A DNA stretch of 10,807 nt from Bacillota bacterium (GCA_021800315.1 JAJYZD010000115.1:1-10807); one strand, 5' to 3'. Shown: positions 1-7,306, counted from the stretch's first letter. Program-made: numbers and translations. The notes: generated by a model not told the origin, from the letters alone.

Positions 1-1121
1 GTCAGCTCGCAGATGCGGTGGATGATGTACTGCGGGTGCAGGGTGTCTTCGCTCCGGACGCAGGTCAGGGAATGGGCCCGCTTCAGCTCTTCGATCCGGG
101 CAAGCCAGGCCGGGTTGTCCTTCTTCTTCAAACCGTCGATCAGCGAGCGCATGACCTGCCGGACGTCCCCCACGATGGGCAGGTTCACCCGCACGTTCTT
201 GCCGATCTCGGCCGGGTCCACGTCCACGTGGATCACCGCGGCGTCCGGCGCGAAACCGGCCACGCGGCCGGTCACCCGGTCGTCGAAGCGGGCGCCCAGG
301 GCGATCAGCAGGTCGCACTCGGTCACCGCCAGGTTTGCGGCCCGGGTGCCGTGCAGGCCGAGCATGCCCAGGAACAGGGGATGCCGGCCGGGAAAGCCGG
401 AGAGCCCCATCAGGGTGTTGGTGACCGGGGCGTCGATCAACTCGGCCAGGGTCTGCAACTCAGCCGACGCCTTGGCGCTGACGATGCCGCCGCCGGCGTA
501 GATGACCGGCCGCCCGGCCTCCGCGATCAGGCGCACCGCCTGCTTGATCTGGGCCGGATGGCCCTGGAACGTGGGTTTGTAGCCCCGCAGTTGCACCGGC
601 CCGGGGAAATCGAACTTCATCCGGGCCGTGGACACGTCCTTGGGCAGGTCGATCAGCACCGGGCCCGGCCGGCCCGTGGCGGCGATATAGAAGGCGCTCT
701 TGATTATCCGCGGCAGCAGCGACACGTCCTTGACCAGGTAGTTGTGCTTGGTCACCGGCAGGGTGATCCCGGTTATGTCCACCTCCTGGAAGGCGTCGGT
801 GCCGACCTGGCTGGTGGGGACCTGTCCCGTGATCACCACCACGGGCACCGAGTCCATGTAGGCGTTGGCGATGCCGGTGACCGTGTTGGTAGCACCGGGG
901 CCGCTCGTGACGATGACCACGCCCACCCGCCCGGTGGCCCGGGCGTAGCCGTTGGCCATGTGGACCGCCCCCTGCTCCTGCCGGACCAGGACATGCTTGA
1001 TCGAGGAGTTGCGCAGTTCGTCGTAGACTGGCAGGATGGCCCCCCCGGGATAGCCGAAGACCACCTCGACGCCCTCCTGCTCCAGGCAGTTGACCAGGGC
1101 CCTGGCACCAGTTGTTTCCAC
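1..1121 (-). CDS. ilvB: Second acetohydroxyacid (acetolactate) synthase large subunit, partial (C-terminus beyond left edge)
   Basis: ThDP-dependent AHAS catalytic subunit, condensing two pyruvates to acetolactate or pyruvate with 2-oxobutyrate to acetohydroxybutyrate. About 373 codons are visible of an expected 550-600; the frame is open to base 1. Seen: GYPGGAILPVYDE near residues 23-35, the catalytic ThDP-activating Glu in RQEQGA (Glu49), TSGPGATN, the FQEVDITGIT segment, and GARFDDRVTG of the central FAD-binding domain. The ThDP/Mg domain (GDG...NN) would lie outside the window. The start is GTG at 1121-1119: the ilvC stop codon lies in the same frame 21 bases upstream, the codons between them contain no other start, and a run of six G sits 6 bases before the GTG. 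It is a clear paralogue, not a copy, of the ilvB at 2679-4331; over half of the residues match by eye. It differs at RQEQ (RHEQ there) and at GTDAFQE (GRDSFQE there). No small subunit of its own is visible. Family assignment is secure; a specialised role is unknown. Confidence 0.95.
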   Translation of the reverse strand, partial: METTGARALVNCLEQEGVEVVFGYPGGAILPVYDELRNSSIKHVLVRQEQGAVHMANGYARATGRVGVVIVTSGPGATNTVTGIANAYMDSVPVVVITGQVPTSQVGTDAFQEVDITGITLPVTKHNYLVKDVSLLPRIIKSAFYIAATGRPGPVLIDLPKDVSTARMKFDFPGPVQLRGYKPTFQGHPAQIKQAVRLIAEAGRPVIYAGGGIVSAKASAELQTLAELIDAPVTNTLMGLSGFPGRHPLFLGMLGLHGTRAANLAVTECDLLIALGARFDDRVTGRVAGFAPDAAVIHVDVDPAEIGKNVRVNLPIVGDVRQVMRSLIDGLKKKDNPAWLARIEELKRAHSLTCVRSEDTLHPQYIIHRICEL

Positions 1122-1142
1122 GCTGTTCCCCCCTTGCCCGGC

Positions 1143-2138
1143 TTAGTGTTTTTTCAACCAGGGCATCATCTTGCGCAGGCTCTCGCCCACTTTTTCCATC
1201 ATATGCTCTTTCTCCCGCCGGGCCACGGCCTGGAACACGGGCCGGCCGGCCTGGTTCTCCAGGATCCAGTTACGGGCGAAGCGGCCGTCCTGGATCTCGG
1301 CCAGCACCTTCTTCATTTCCGCCCGGACGGCGTCGTTCACGATGCGCGGCCCGGTCATGTAATCCCCGTACTCGGCCGTGTTGCTGATGGAGTAGCGCAT
1401 CCAGGAAAGCCCGCCCTCGTTGATCATGTCGACGATGAGCTTCATCTCGTGCAGGCACTCGAAGTAGGCCATCTCGGGGGCGTAGCCCGCCTCCACCAGG
1501 GTGTCGAAGCCGGCCTTGATCAGTTCGCTGACGCCGCCGCACAGCACGCACTGCTCGCCGAAGAGATCGGTCTCGGTCTCCTCCTTGAAGGTGGTCTCGA
1601 AGACCCCGGCGCGGGTACCCCCGATGCCGCGGGCGTAGGCCAGGCCGATGTCCTTAGCCCGCCCGGTGGCGTCCGCGTGCACCGCGACCAGGCAGGGCAC
1701 GCCCGCCCCCTCCTCGTACATGCGCCGCACCATGTGGCCCGGGCCCTTGGGCGCCACCATCAGGACATCCACCCCGGCCGGCGGCGTGATCTGCCCGAAG
1801 TGAATATTGAAACCGTGGGAGAACATCAGGGCCTTGCCCTCCGTGAGGTGGGCGGCGATCTCCTCCCGGTACAGTCTCGCCTGGATCTCGTCCGGCACCA
1901 GGATCTGGATCACCTGGGCCGCGGCCGCGGCCGCGGCGACGCCGGCCACCTCCAGTCCGTCGTCCAGGACCTTTTCCCGGCTCCGGCTGCCCTGGTGCAG
2001 CCCGACCACCACGTCCAAGCCGCTGTCCTTGAGATTGCGGGCCTGGGCCCGCCCCTGGCTGCCGTACCCGATAACGGCGATCTTGCGTCCCCGGAGCACC
2101 GCGAGGTCGGCGTCCGCATCATAATATACCTTGACCAT
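1143..2138 (-). CDS. ilvC: Ketol-acid reductoisomerase (NADP+), class I
   Basis: Second common step of valine/isoleucine synthesis: Mg-dependent alkyl migration and NADPH reduction of acetohydroxyacids to dihydroxyacids, in the cytosol. The 331 residues match the usual short class I length. Seen: N-terminal Rossmann motif GYGSQG at 24-29; cofactor loop LHQGSRS at 47-53, with the two serines usual in NADPH-type loops; SHGFNIHF at 107-114; APKGPGHMVRR at 129-139; metal ligands expected at Asp191 and Glu195 (DLFGEQ), Glu227 and Glu231; substrate-binding SISNTAEYGD at 250-259. The start ATG at 2138 shares its A with the last base of the ilvH TGA stop (TGATG), so translation is probably coupled; AGGGAG and GAGG lie just upstream inside ilvH. 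The frame stays open upstream to 2297, but that would overlap ilvH heavily and add unrelated sequence. Oddity: residues 68-74 are seven consecutive alanines encoded by an alternating GCC/GCG tract. Confidence 0.98.
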   Translation of the reverse strand: MVKVYYDADADLAVLRGRKIAVIGYGSQGRAQARNLKDSGLDVVVGLHQGSRSREKVLDDGLEVAGVAAAAAAAQVIQILVPDEIQARLYREEIAAHLTEGKALMFSHGFNIHFGQITPPAGVDVLMVAPKGPGHMVRRMYEEGAGVPCLVAVHADATGRAKDIGLAYARGIGGTRAGVFETTFKEETETDLFGEQCVLCGGVSELIKAGFDTLVEAGYAPEMAYFECLHEMKLIVDMINEGGLSWMRYSISNTAEYGDYMTGPRIVNDAVRAEMKKVLAEIQDGRFARNWILENQAGRPVFQAVARREKEHMMEKVGESLRKMMPWLKKH

Positions 2139-2665
2139 CAATCCTCTTCTCCCTTCTTGTTCTTGCCATTTCCATCCAGCGAGGTGGTCTTGGCGCCGCG
2201 CAACACGGCCACCTTGCCGGTACGAACCAGTTCCTTGATCCCGAACGGGCGCAACGACTCCTCGAGGGCCCGCACCTTGCGTTCGTCCCCGGTGCACTCG
2301 ATGGTGACGCTCCGGCGTCCCAGGTCGATGATGCGGGCCCTGAAGATATCGGCTATCTGCATGATCTCCGCGCGCTCGGCCGGACCCGCGTTGACCTTGA
2401 TCAGGACCATTTCCCGGCCCACGTATTCGTCCGAGGTCAGGTCGTTGATCTTGATCACGTCCACCAGCTTGTGCAGTTGCTTTTCCACCTGCTCCAGAGT
2501 GAGGTCGTCACCTTCCACCACTATGGTCATCCGGGAAATGGTGGGGTTTTCGGTGGTCCCCACCGCCAGGCTGTCGATGTTGAAGCCGCGCCGCGAAAAA
2601 AGCCCGGCCACCCTGGCCAGCACGCCCGGGTTGTTCTCCACCAGGACCGCCAGCGTATGACGCAC
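2138..2665 (-). CDS. ilvH: Acetohydroxyacid synthase small (regulatory) subunit
   Basis: Regulatory partner of the IlvB catalytic subunit; in this family it stimulates the enzyme and confers feedback inhibition by valine. It has 175 residues, within the usual 160-180. Residues 3-75 form an ACT domain beginning HTLAVLVENNPGVLARV, where the Asn-Asn-Pro-Gly-Val stretch is the usual effector-binding turn; FSRRGFNIDSLAVG follows at 23-36. The C-terminal domain ends with the conserved KELVRTGKVAVLRG at 144-157, then a charged tail rich in Lys, Gly and Glu. The start is GTG at 2665-2663. An ATG 8 bases upstream is in another frame. AGGGGG, which overlaps the ilvB stop codon, is the ribosome site at 9 bases spacing. 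It lies 13 bases after ilvB and overlaps ilvC by one base. It is the only small subunit visible for two large subunits. Confidence 0.97.
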   Translation of the reverse strand: MRHTLAVLVENNPGVLARVAGLFSRRGFNIDSLAVGTTENPTISRMTIVVEGDDLTLEQVEKQLHKLVDVIKINDLTSDEYVGREMVLIKVNAGPAERAEIMQIADIFRARIIDLGRRSVTIECTGDERKVRALEESLRPFGIKELVRTGKVAVLRGAKTTSLDGNGKNKKGEED

Positions 2666-2678
2666 CGCTCCATTCCCC

Positions 2679-4331
2679 CTATCCGATCATTTCCTCCAGG
2701 GAAGCCCCCGGCGGTACTATGGGTATCACGTTCTCCTCCCCGTCCACCAGGAAATCCATCATCACCGGACCGCTGGTGCGAACCGCATCGATCAGCACAT
2801 CCGCCACGTCGGCGGCCTTCGATACCCGTACCCCTTTCGCCCCGTAGGCCTCGGCCAGTTTCACGAAGTCCGGGTTGGCCAGTTCGGTGTGGGAGTACCG
2901 GCGGTCGTAGAAGAGTTCCTGCCACTGCCGCACCATCCCCAGGAAGCCATTGTTGATGATGGCCACGTTGACCGGCAGGTTGTAGTTGACGGCCGTCATC
3001 AGCTCCTGGATGTTCATCTGGATGCTGCCGTCGCCGGCGATGTCGAACACGGTTTCGTCCGGACAGGCCGCCTGGACGCCGATGGCCGCCGGGAGGCCGT
3101 AGCCCATGGTGCCCAGGCCCCCGGAGGTGATGAAGGAACGCGGCCGGGTAAAGGGGAAGAACTGGGCGGTCCACATCTGGTTCTGGCCCACCTCGGTGGT
3201 AATGCGCCCGCGGCCGCCGGTAACCCGGTAAATCTCCCGGATCACGGTCTGGGGTTTGAGCTTGCCGCCGTTTGCATACTCCAGCGGGTATTCCCGTTTC
3301 CACGCCTCTATCTTTTCCTGCCAGGCTCCTTTCACCCGCGCGGAAAGCATGGGCATAAGGCCGGCCAGAACCTTCTTGACATCCCCTACCACCGCCACGT
3401 CCACCCGCACGTTCTTGCGGATCTCGGCCGGATCGATATCGATATGCACGATTTTCGCTTCGGGAGCGAAACTTTCCACCTTGCCGGTCACCCGGTCGTC
3501 GAAGCGGGCCCCCACGGCGATCAGCAGGTCGCATTCGCAGACGGCGTAGTTGGCGTAACGGGTGCCGTGCATGCCCAGCATGCCCAGGTAGAGGGGATGG
3601 TCGGCGGGAAAGCCGCCGATGCCCATCAGGGTGGCGGTAACCGGGGCGCACAACAGTTCGGCCAGGGCCCGCAGTTCCCGGTCGGCCCCGGAGATGATCA
3701 CGCCGCCGCCGGCGTAGATGACCGGCCGCTCGGCGGCCAGGATCAACCGGGCCGCCGCTCTCAGGTCCTCATCCCGCGGGGAACAAACCGGACGGTACCC
3801 GGGCAGGTTCAACACGCCGGGGTCTTCGTATTCCCCCGCGCCCGCCGATACGTCCTTCGGAATATCCACCAGGACCGGTCCCGGCCGGCCGGTGGAGGCG
3901 ATGTAGAAGGCCTCCTTGATCGTGCGGGCGATGTCCCCCACGTCCCTGACCAGGTAGTTGTGCTTGGTGATGGGCAGGGTGATGCCGGTGATGTCGGCCT
4001 CCTGGAAGGAGTCCCGTCCCAAAAGCTTTGTTACCACCTGCCCGGTAATGGCCACCATCGGCACCGAGTCCATGTGGGCATTGGCAATGCCGGTCACCAG
4101 GTTGGTGGCCCCCGGACCGGACGTGGCCAGGCACACCCCGGTGCGGCCGCTGGCCCGGGCGTACCCGTCGGCGGCGTGGGCCGCTCCCTGCTCGTGCCGG
4201 ACCAGGATGTGCCGGATGTCGGCGTCGTAGAGGGCATCGTAGATGGGCAGGACCACTCCGCCGGGATAGCCGAAGATGGTATCCACGCCCTCCTCTTTCA
4301 GCGACTTAACCAGTATCTCCGCGCCAGTCAC
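2679..4331 (-). CDS. ilvB: Acetohydroxyacid (acetolactate) synthase large subunit
   Basis: Catalytic subunit of the first common enzyme of branched-chain amino acid synthesis; binds ThDP, Mg and FAD and works with IlvH. Complete at 550 residues. Seen: N-terminal ThDP-pyrimidine domain with GYPGGVVLPIYDALYD (21-36) and RHEQGAAHAADGYARASG (45-62), catalytic Glu47; TSGPGATNLVTGIANAHMDS (70-89); central domain with AGGGVIISG (207-215) and GARFDDRVTGK (274-284); C-terminal ThDP-Mg motif GDGSIQMN beginning at 433 and ending with Asn-Asn at 460-461, then GFLGMVRQWQE. The start is GTG at 4331 with a run of six G (AGGGGGG) ending 8 bases before it. The gap to ilvD is 17 bases and to ilvH 13 bases. The direct ilvB-ilvH pairing makes this the large subunit expected for the AHAS holoenzyme. 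Residues 101-108 (TKLLGRDS) carry Lys and Arg where the downstream paralogue reads TSQVGTDA; the effect is unknown. Confidence 0.98.
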   Translation of the reverse strand: MTGAEILVKSLKEEGVDTIFGYPGGVVLPIYDALYDADIRHILVRHEQGAAHAADGYARASGRTGVCLATSGPGATNLVTGIANAHMDSVPMVAITGQVVTKLLGRDSFQEADITGITLPITKHNYLVRDVGDIARTIKEAFYIASTGRPGPVLVDIPKDVSAGAGEYEDPGVLNLPGYRPVCSPRDEDLRAAARLILAAERPVIYAGGGVIISGADRELRALAELLCAPVTATLMGIGGFPADHPLYLGMLGMHGTRYANYAVCECDLLIAVGARFDDRVTGKVESFAPEAKIVHIDIDPAEIRKNVRVDVAVVGDVKKVLAGLMPMLSARVKGAWQEKIEAWKREYPLEYANGGKLKPQTVIREIYRVTGGRGRITTEVGQNQMWTAQFFPFTRPRSFITSGGLGTMGYGLPAAIGVQAACPDETVFDIAGDGSIQMNIQELMTAVNYNLPVNVAIINNGFLGMVRQWQELFYDRRYSHTELANPDFVKLAEAYGAKGVRVSKAADVADVLIDAVRTSGPVMMDFLVDGEENVIPIVPPGASLEEMIG

Positions 4332-4348
4332 TCTCTTTCCCCCCTGTC

Positions 4349-6007
4349 TTAGTCCCCGAAGGCGGCCCCCCGGTCGGCCGGCCCGACCAGTTTGGCGTAG
4401 CGGGCCAGGTAGCCGGACAACTGACGTTCGGGCGGACGGAAAGCCTTGACCCGCCGCTCTATTTCCTCATCCGCCAGCTGGACGTCGATCCGGCGCTTCA
4501 CTATGTCGATGACGATGGTATCCCCTTCCCGGACCGCGGCCAGCGGCCCGCCCACCCAGGCTTCCGGACAGACGTGCCCGATGGCCGCCCCGCGGGTGGC
4601 GCCGGAAAACCGCCCGTCGGTGATCAGTGCCACGTCGTGGTCCAGTCCCAGCCCGGCCAGGGTGGCCGTGGGGCTGAGCATCTCGCGCATGCCGGGGCCG
4701 CCTTTCGGACCCTCGAAGCGGATCACCACCACGTCGCCCCTGTTGATCCCGCCGCCGGATATGGCCGCGTAGGCCTCTTCCTCGGAATCGAATACCCGGG
4801 CCGGACCCCGGTGGTACAGCATGTCGGGAGCCACAGCCGATTTCTTGACCACCGCCCCGCCGGGAGCCAGGTTGCCCCTCAGGACGGCGATGCCCCCGGT
4901 CGGACTGTGCGGTTCGCTCACCGGGCGGATGACCTCGGACAGCCTGACCCGGCAGTGTTCTATGTTCTCCCCGACCGTGCGGCCGGTGACGGTGATCAGA
5001 CCGGTGTCCACCAGCCCCTTGTCGGCCAGTTCGCGCATGACCGCACCGACGCCGCCGGCCTCGTTGAGGTCTTCCATGAAGAAGGGGCCGGCCGGGTTGA
5101 GCTTGCACAGGTTGGGGGTGCGCTCGCTCACCTGGTTGAACAGGTCCAGGTCGATGGTCACCCCGGCCTCCCTGGCGATGGCCGGCAGGTGCAGCACGGT
5201 GTTGGTGGAGCAGCCCAGTGCCATGTCCACGGCCAGGCCGTTCAAAAAGGCCGGCCGGGTCATGATGTCGCGGGGCCGCAGGTTGTTTTCCACCGCCCGT
5301 ACGGCCATGAGCCCGGCCTCCTTGGCCAGCCGGCGCCGGGCGGCCATTACGGCCGGAACCGTACCGTTGCCCGGGGGAGCCATGCCTAAAGCCTCGGCCA
5401 GGCAGTTCATGGAGTTGGCCGTAAACATGCCGGCGCAGGAGCCGCAGCCGGGACAGGCACTCTCCTCCAGCCGGCCCAGGTCCTCCTCGCTCATCCGGCC
5501 GGCCTGGCAGGCGCCCACCCCTTCGAAGACGGCGGTCAGTGCCACCTTTTGGCCGTCGAACCGGCCGGCCAGCATGGGCCCGCCGCTCACCATCACGGAG
5601 GGGATGTTCAGCCGGGCGGCGGCCATGAGCATGCCCGGGATGATCTTGTCGCAGTTGGTCACTAAAACCAGGCCGTCGAACGGATGGGCCCGGGCCATGA
5701 CCTCCACCGAATCGGCGATCAGTTCCCGGCTGGCCAGGGAATACTTCATCCCCAGGTGGTTCATGGCGATGCCGTCGCAGACGCCGATCCCCCCGAATTC
5801 CACCGGGGTGCCACCGGCTATGCGGATGCCGTCCTTCACCGCCGCGGTGATGTCATTAAGATGCTGGTGCCCGGGTATGATCTCGCTTTTGGCGTTGGCC
5901 ACCCCGATAATGGGGCGCGCAAGCTCCGCGTCCAGAAAACCCAGGGCTTTGAAGAGGGACCGGTGCGGGGCCCGGGACGGTCCTTTTTTCATCTCGTCGC
6001 TCAGCAT
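4349..6007 (-). CDS. ilvD: Dihydroxyacid dehydratase (IlvD/Edd family)
   Basis: Dehydrates 2,3-dihydroxy-isovalerate and -3-methylvalerate to the 2-oxo acids of valine/leucine and isoleucine, using an Fe-S cluster and Mg. It is full length at 552 residues. Seen: NCDKIIPGM at 118-126 (Cys119), CPGCGSCAGMFTANSMNCL at 185-203 (cluster Cys191), GCSTNTVLHLPA at 265-276, YEGPKGGPGM-like FEGPKGGPGMREML at 431-444, and LITDGRFSGATRG at 461-473 with the Ser implicated in catalysis. At residue 46 the sequence is PGHQHL, as in the E. coli-type enzyme, where [2Fe-2S] members have a third Cys; this suggests an oxygen-labile [4Fe-4S] type. The absence of 6-phosphogluconate dehydratase context favours IlvD over Edd. 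The start ATG at 6007 has AGGAGGAG 11 bases upstream; the gap to ilvE is 40 bases. Confidence 0.97.
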   Translation of the reverse strand: MLSDEMKKGPSRAPHRSLFKALGFLDAELARPIIGVANAKSEIIPGHQHLNDITAAVKDGIRIAGGTPVEFGGIGVCDGIAMNHLGMKYSLASRELIADSVEVMARAHPFDGLVLVTNCDKIIPGMLMAAARLNIPSVMVSGGPMLAGRFDGQKVALTAVFEGVGACQAGRMSEEDLGRLEESACPGCGSCAGMFTANSMNCLAEALGMAPPGNGTVPAVMAARRRLAKEAGLMAVRAVENNLRPRDIMTRPAFLNGLAVDMALGCSTNTVLHLPAIAREAGVTIDLDLFNQVSERTPNLCKLNPAGPFFMEDLNEAGGVGAVMRELADKGLVDTGLITVTGRTVGENIEHCRVRLSEVIRPVSEPHSPTGGIAVLRGNLAPGGAVVKKSAVAPDMLYHRGPARVFDSEEEAYAAISGGGINRGDVVVIRFEGPKGGPGMREMLSPTATLAGLGLDHDVALITDGRFSGATRGAAIGHVCPEAWVGGPLAAVREGDTIVIDIVKRRIDVQLADEEIERRVKAFRPPERQLSGYLARYAKLVGPADRGAAFGD

Positions 6008-6047
6008 GATACCAATATCTCCTCCTGTCTCCCCCGAAGCATCCTCC

Positions 6048-6923
6048 CTAACCGATCGGGTATCCCTCGGCCCGGGTCAGGTCGCGGTAACGGGCCATGA
6101 GGTCCCTGGTCACCGGGCCCGGCCGTCCGTCCCCGATGGTGCGGCCGTCCACCTTAACCACCGGGATCAGTTCGGCCGCCGTACCCGTCAGGAAGCACTC
6201 GTCGGCGATGAATATGTCGTGGCGCGTAAAGAGGCTTTCCGAAACGGCCAGCCCCTTTCGGGCCGCCAACTCCATTACGGTGTCGCGGGTGATGCCGTCC
6301 AGGATGCCGATGGAGGCCGGCGGCGTGTAAAGGACGCCCTTTTTAACGATGAAGATGTTGTCCCCGGTGGCTTCGGCCACGTAACCGTCCGCATTCAGCA
6401 TGACCGCCTCGGCCACCCCGGCCAGGCCGGCTTCGATCTTGGCCAGGACGTTGTTCAAGTAGTTCAGCGACTTGATCCGGGGGTTCACGGCCTCGGGAAC
6501 ATTGCGCCGCGTCGGTACCGTCACGATGGCCATGCCCTTATCGTAGAGTTCCGCCGGGTAGAGCTGGATGGTGGCGGCGATGCAGAACACGGTGGCCTTG
6601 GGACATTTCCCGGGGTCCAGCCCCAAATCGCCGCGGCCGCGGGTGGCCACCAGCCTGATGTAACCGTCCCTGATACCGTTGGCCCGGCAGGTATCCACCA
6701 CAACCCGGATCATCTCCTCGCGGCTCAAGCCGGGGGCGAGCAGGATGGAATGCGCCGACTGGTAGAAGCGGTCGATGTGTTCGGCCAGTTTGAAGACGCG
6801 TCCCGCGTAAGCCCTGATCCCCTCGAAGACGCCGTCCCCGTACAGCAGGCCGTGGTCGAAGACCGAAACGACCGCTTCCTCCTCCGGCACCAGGGAACCG
6901 TCGAGATAGATGACAAGTCCCAT
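6048..6923 (-). CDS. ilvE: Branched-chain amino acid aminotransferase (class IV PLP)
   Basis: Final step of valine, isoleucine and leucine synthesis: transfer of the glutamate amino group to the branched 2-oxo acid, PLP-dependent, cytosolic. It has 291 residues, the short form of the class IV family. Seen: YGDGVFEGIRAY at 28-39, typical of BCAT; IRLVATRGRGDLG at 89-101; NPRIKSLNYLNNVLAKIEA at 147-165, with the Schiff-base Lys expected at Lys151; VAEATGDNIF at 182-191, containing the conserved Glu184; GILDGITRDTV at 206-216; LTGTAAELIPV near 256-266. The start ATG at 6923 follows GGGGGAG by 6 bases. It is the first gene after the T-box leader and terminator, so it leads the operon. The related D-amino-acid transaminases and aminodeoxychorismate lyases share the fold, but the motifs and the operon make BCAT by far the best call. 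Confidence 0.96.
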   Translation of the reverse strand: MGLVIYLDGSLVPEEEAVVSVFDHGLLYGDGVFEGIRAYAGRVFKLAEHIDRFYQSAHSILLAPGLSREEMIRVVVDTCRANGIRDGYIRLVATRGRGDLGLDPGKCPKATVFCIAATIQLYPAELYDKGMAIVTVPTRRNVPEAVNPRIKSLNYLNNVLAKIEAGLAGVAEAVMLNADGYVAEATGDNIFIVKKGVLYTPPASIGILDGITRDTVMELAARKGLAVSESLFTRHDIFIADECFLTGTAAELIPVVKVDGRTIGDGRPGPVTRDLMARYRDLTRAEGYPIG

Positions 6924-6952
6924 GTGTTTCTCCCCCTTCCCGATTTACCCGT

Positions 6953-7007
6953 AAAACAAATAAAACCTCTCCCCCGGCAGCATGTTCCAACTGCCAGGGA
7001 CGAGAGG
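6953..7007 (-). terminator. Intrinsic terminator of the T-box leader
   Basis: A GC-rich hairpin with arms at 7007-6991 and 6980-6966 and a 10-base loop, followed by the T-rich tract TTTTATTTGTTTT at 6965-6953. The 5' arm contains the CGTCCCT needed for the antiterminator. Uncharged tRNA should therefore prevent its formation. It lies 29 bases before the ilvE ATG. Confidence 0.95.
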
Positions 7008-7252
7008 CTTAAAACACCTTCCGCGGTACCACCCTGCTTCTTCACCAGGAAGCGCCTTCGTGTCAGGAACAGACACTTATTTGATAACGGGTTAAACACC
7101 CGGACCGGTCTACTGGGATTGATCCGTTCGACCAGCCGACTCCGGGGCGATCCGTTTCACCCGCCCTCCGCGCGCCGGCTTTCACCTGACCCGGCTCTCT
7201 AAGGCGTTTCGGGCGGGGTCGCTCCCCTTCATAGTCGCTGGATATATGGTTA
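6953..7252 (-). promoter_or_regulatory. T-box riboswitch (tRNA-sensing leader, Ile specifier) of the ilv operon
   Basis: A leader of about 300 nt that reads tRNA charging and controls termination before ilvE. Elements in order of transcription: the base of stem I, CCAGCGAC at 7241-7234 pairing with GUCGGCUGG at 7140-7132; the AGAGAGCC distal motif at 7200-7193; the specifier loop reading AACGG-AUC-GCCCCGGAGU, giving codon AUC (Ile) at 7151-7149, followed by the expected purine; stem II with an AGUAGA stretch; a perfect GUGUC/GACAC stem III hairpin at 7076-7060; and the T-box itself, AGGGUGGUACCGCGG, at 7035-7021. UGGU in the T-box can pair with the ACCA end of uncharged tRNA-Ile. Its antiterminator partner CGUCCCU (7002-6996) is also part of the terminator stem, so the two folds exclude each other. 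The 5' end is inferred from the promoter. Confidence 0.96.
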
Positions 7253-7258
7253 ATCCAA

Positions 7259-7287
7259 AGTATATAGACCGTGGTTGCCCTTGTCAA
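7259..7287 (-). promoter_or_regulatory. SigA-type promoter of the ilv operon
   Basis: A perfect -35 TTGACA at 7287-7282 and a -10 TATACT at 7264-7259 are separated by exactly 17 bases. Transcription should start near 7252. The -35 sits in an 11-base palindrome, CCTTGACAAGG. Only 19 bases separate the asnB stop codon from the -35 box, and no terminator hairpin fits between them. Confidence 0.9.
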
Positions 7288-7306
7288 GGACTTTTGCGCT
7301 ATAAAC

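Noticed and set aside
2139..2297. N-terminal extension of ilvC to 384 residues
   Set aside because: It would overlap ilvH almost completely in that stretch. The internal ATG at 2138, overlapping the ilvH stop, gives the standard MVKVYYDADAD start and family length.
18..2660. An 880-codon open frame on the plus strand across the ilvB, ilvC and ilvH region
   Set aside because: It is antisense to three securely identified genes. It has no recognisable motif, is rich in His, Gly, Asp and Val as expected of complement frames of GC-rich genes, and its openness follows from the GC-biased third positions of the real genes.
7117..7136. GTTCGACC resembling a tRNA T-loop on the plus strand
   Set aside because: It lies inside the T-box leader, and no acceptor, D or anticodon arms can be drawn around it. 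No tRNA or rRNA gene was seen in the window.
4821..7202. A 793-codon open frame on the plus strand across ilvD, ilvE and the T-box leader
   Set aside because: It is antisense to ilvD and ilvE and crosses the conserved T-box and terminator. It shows no domain.
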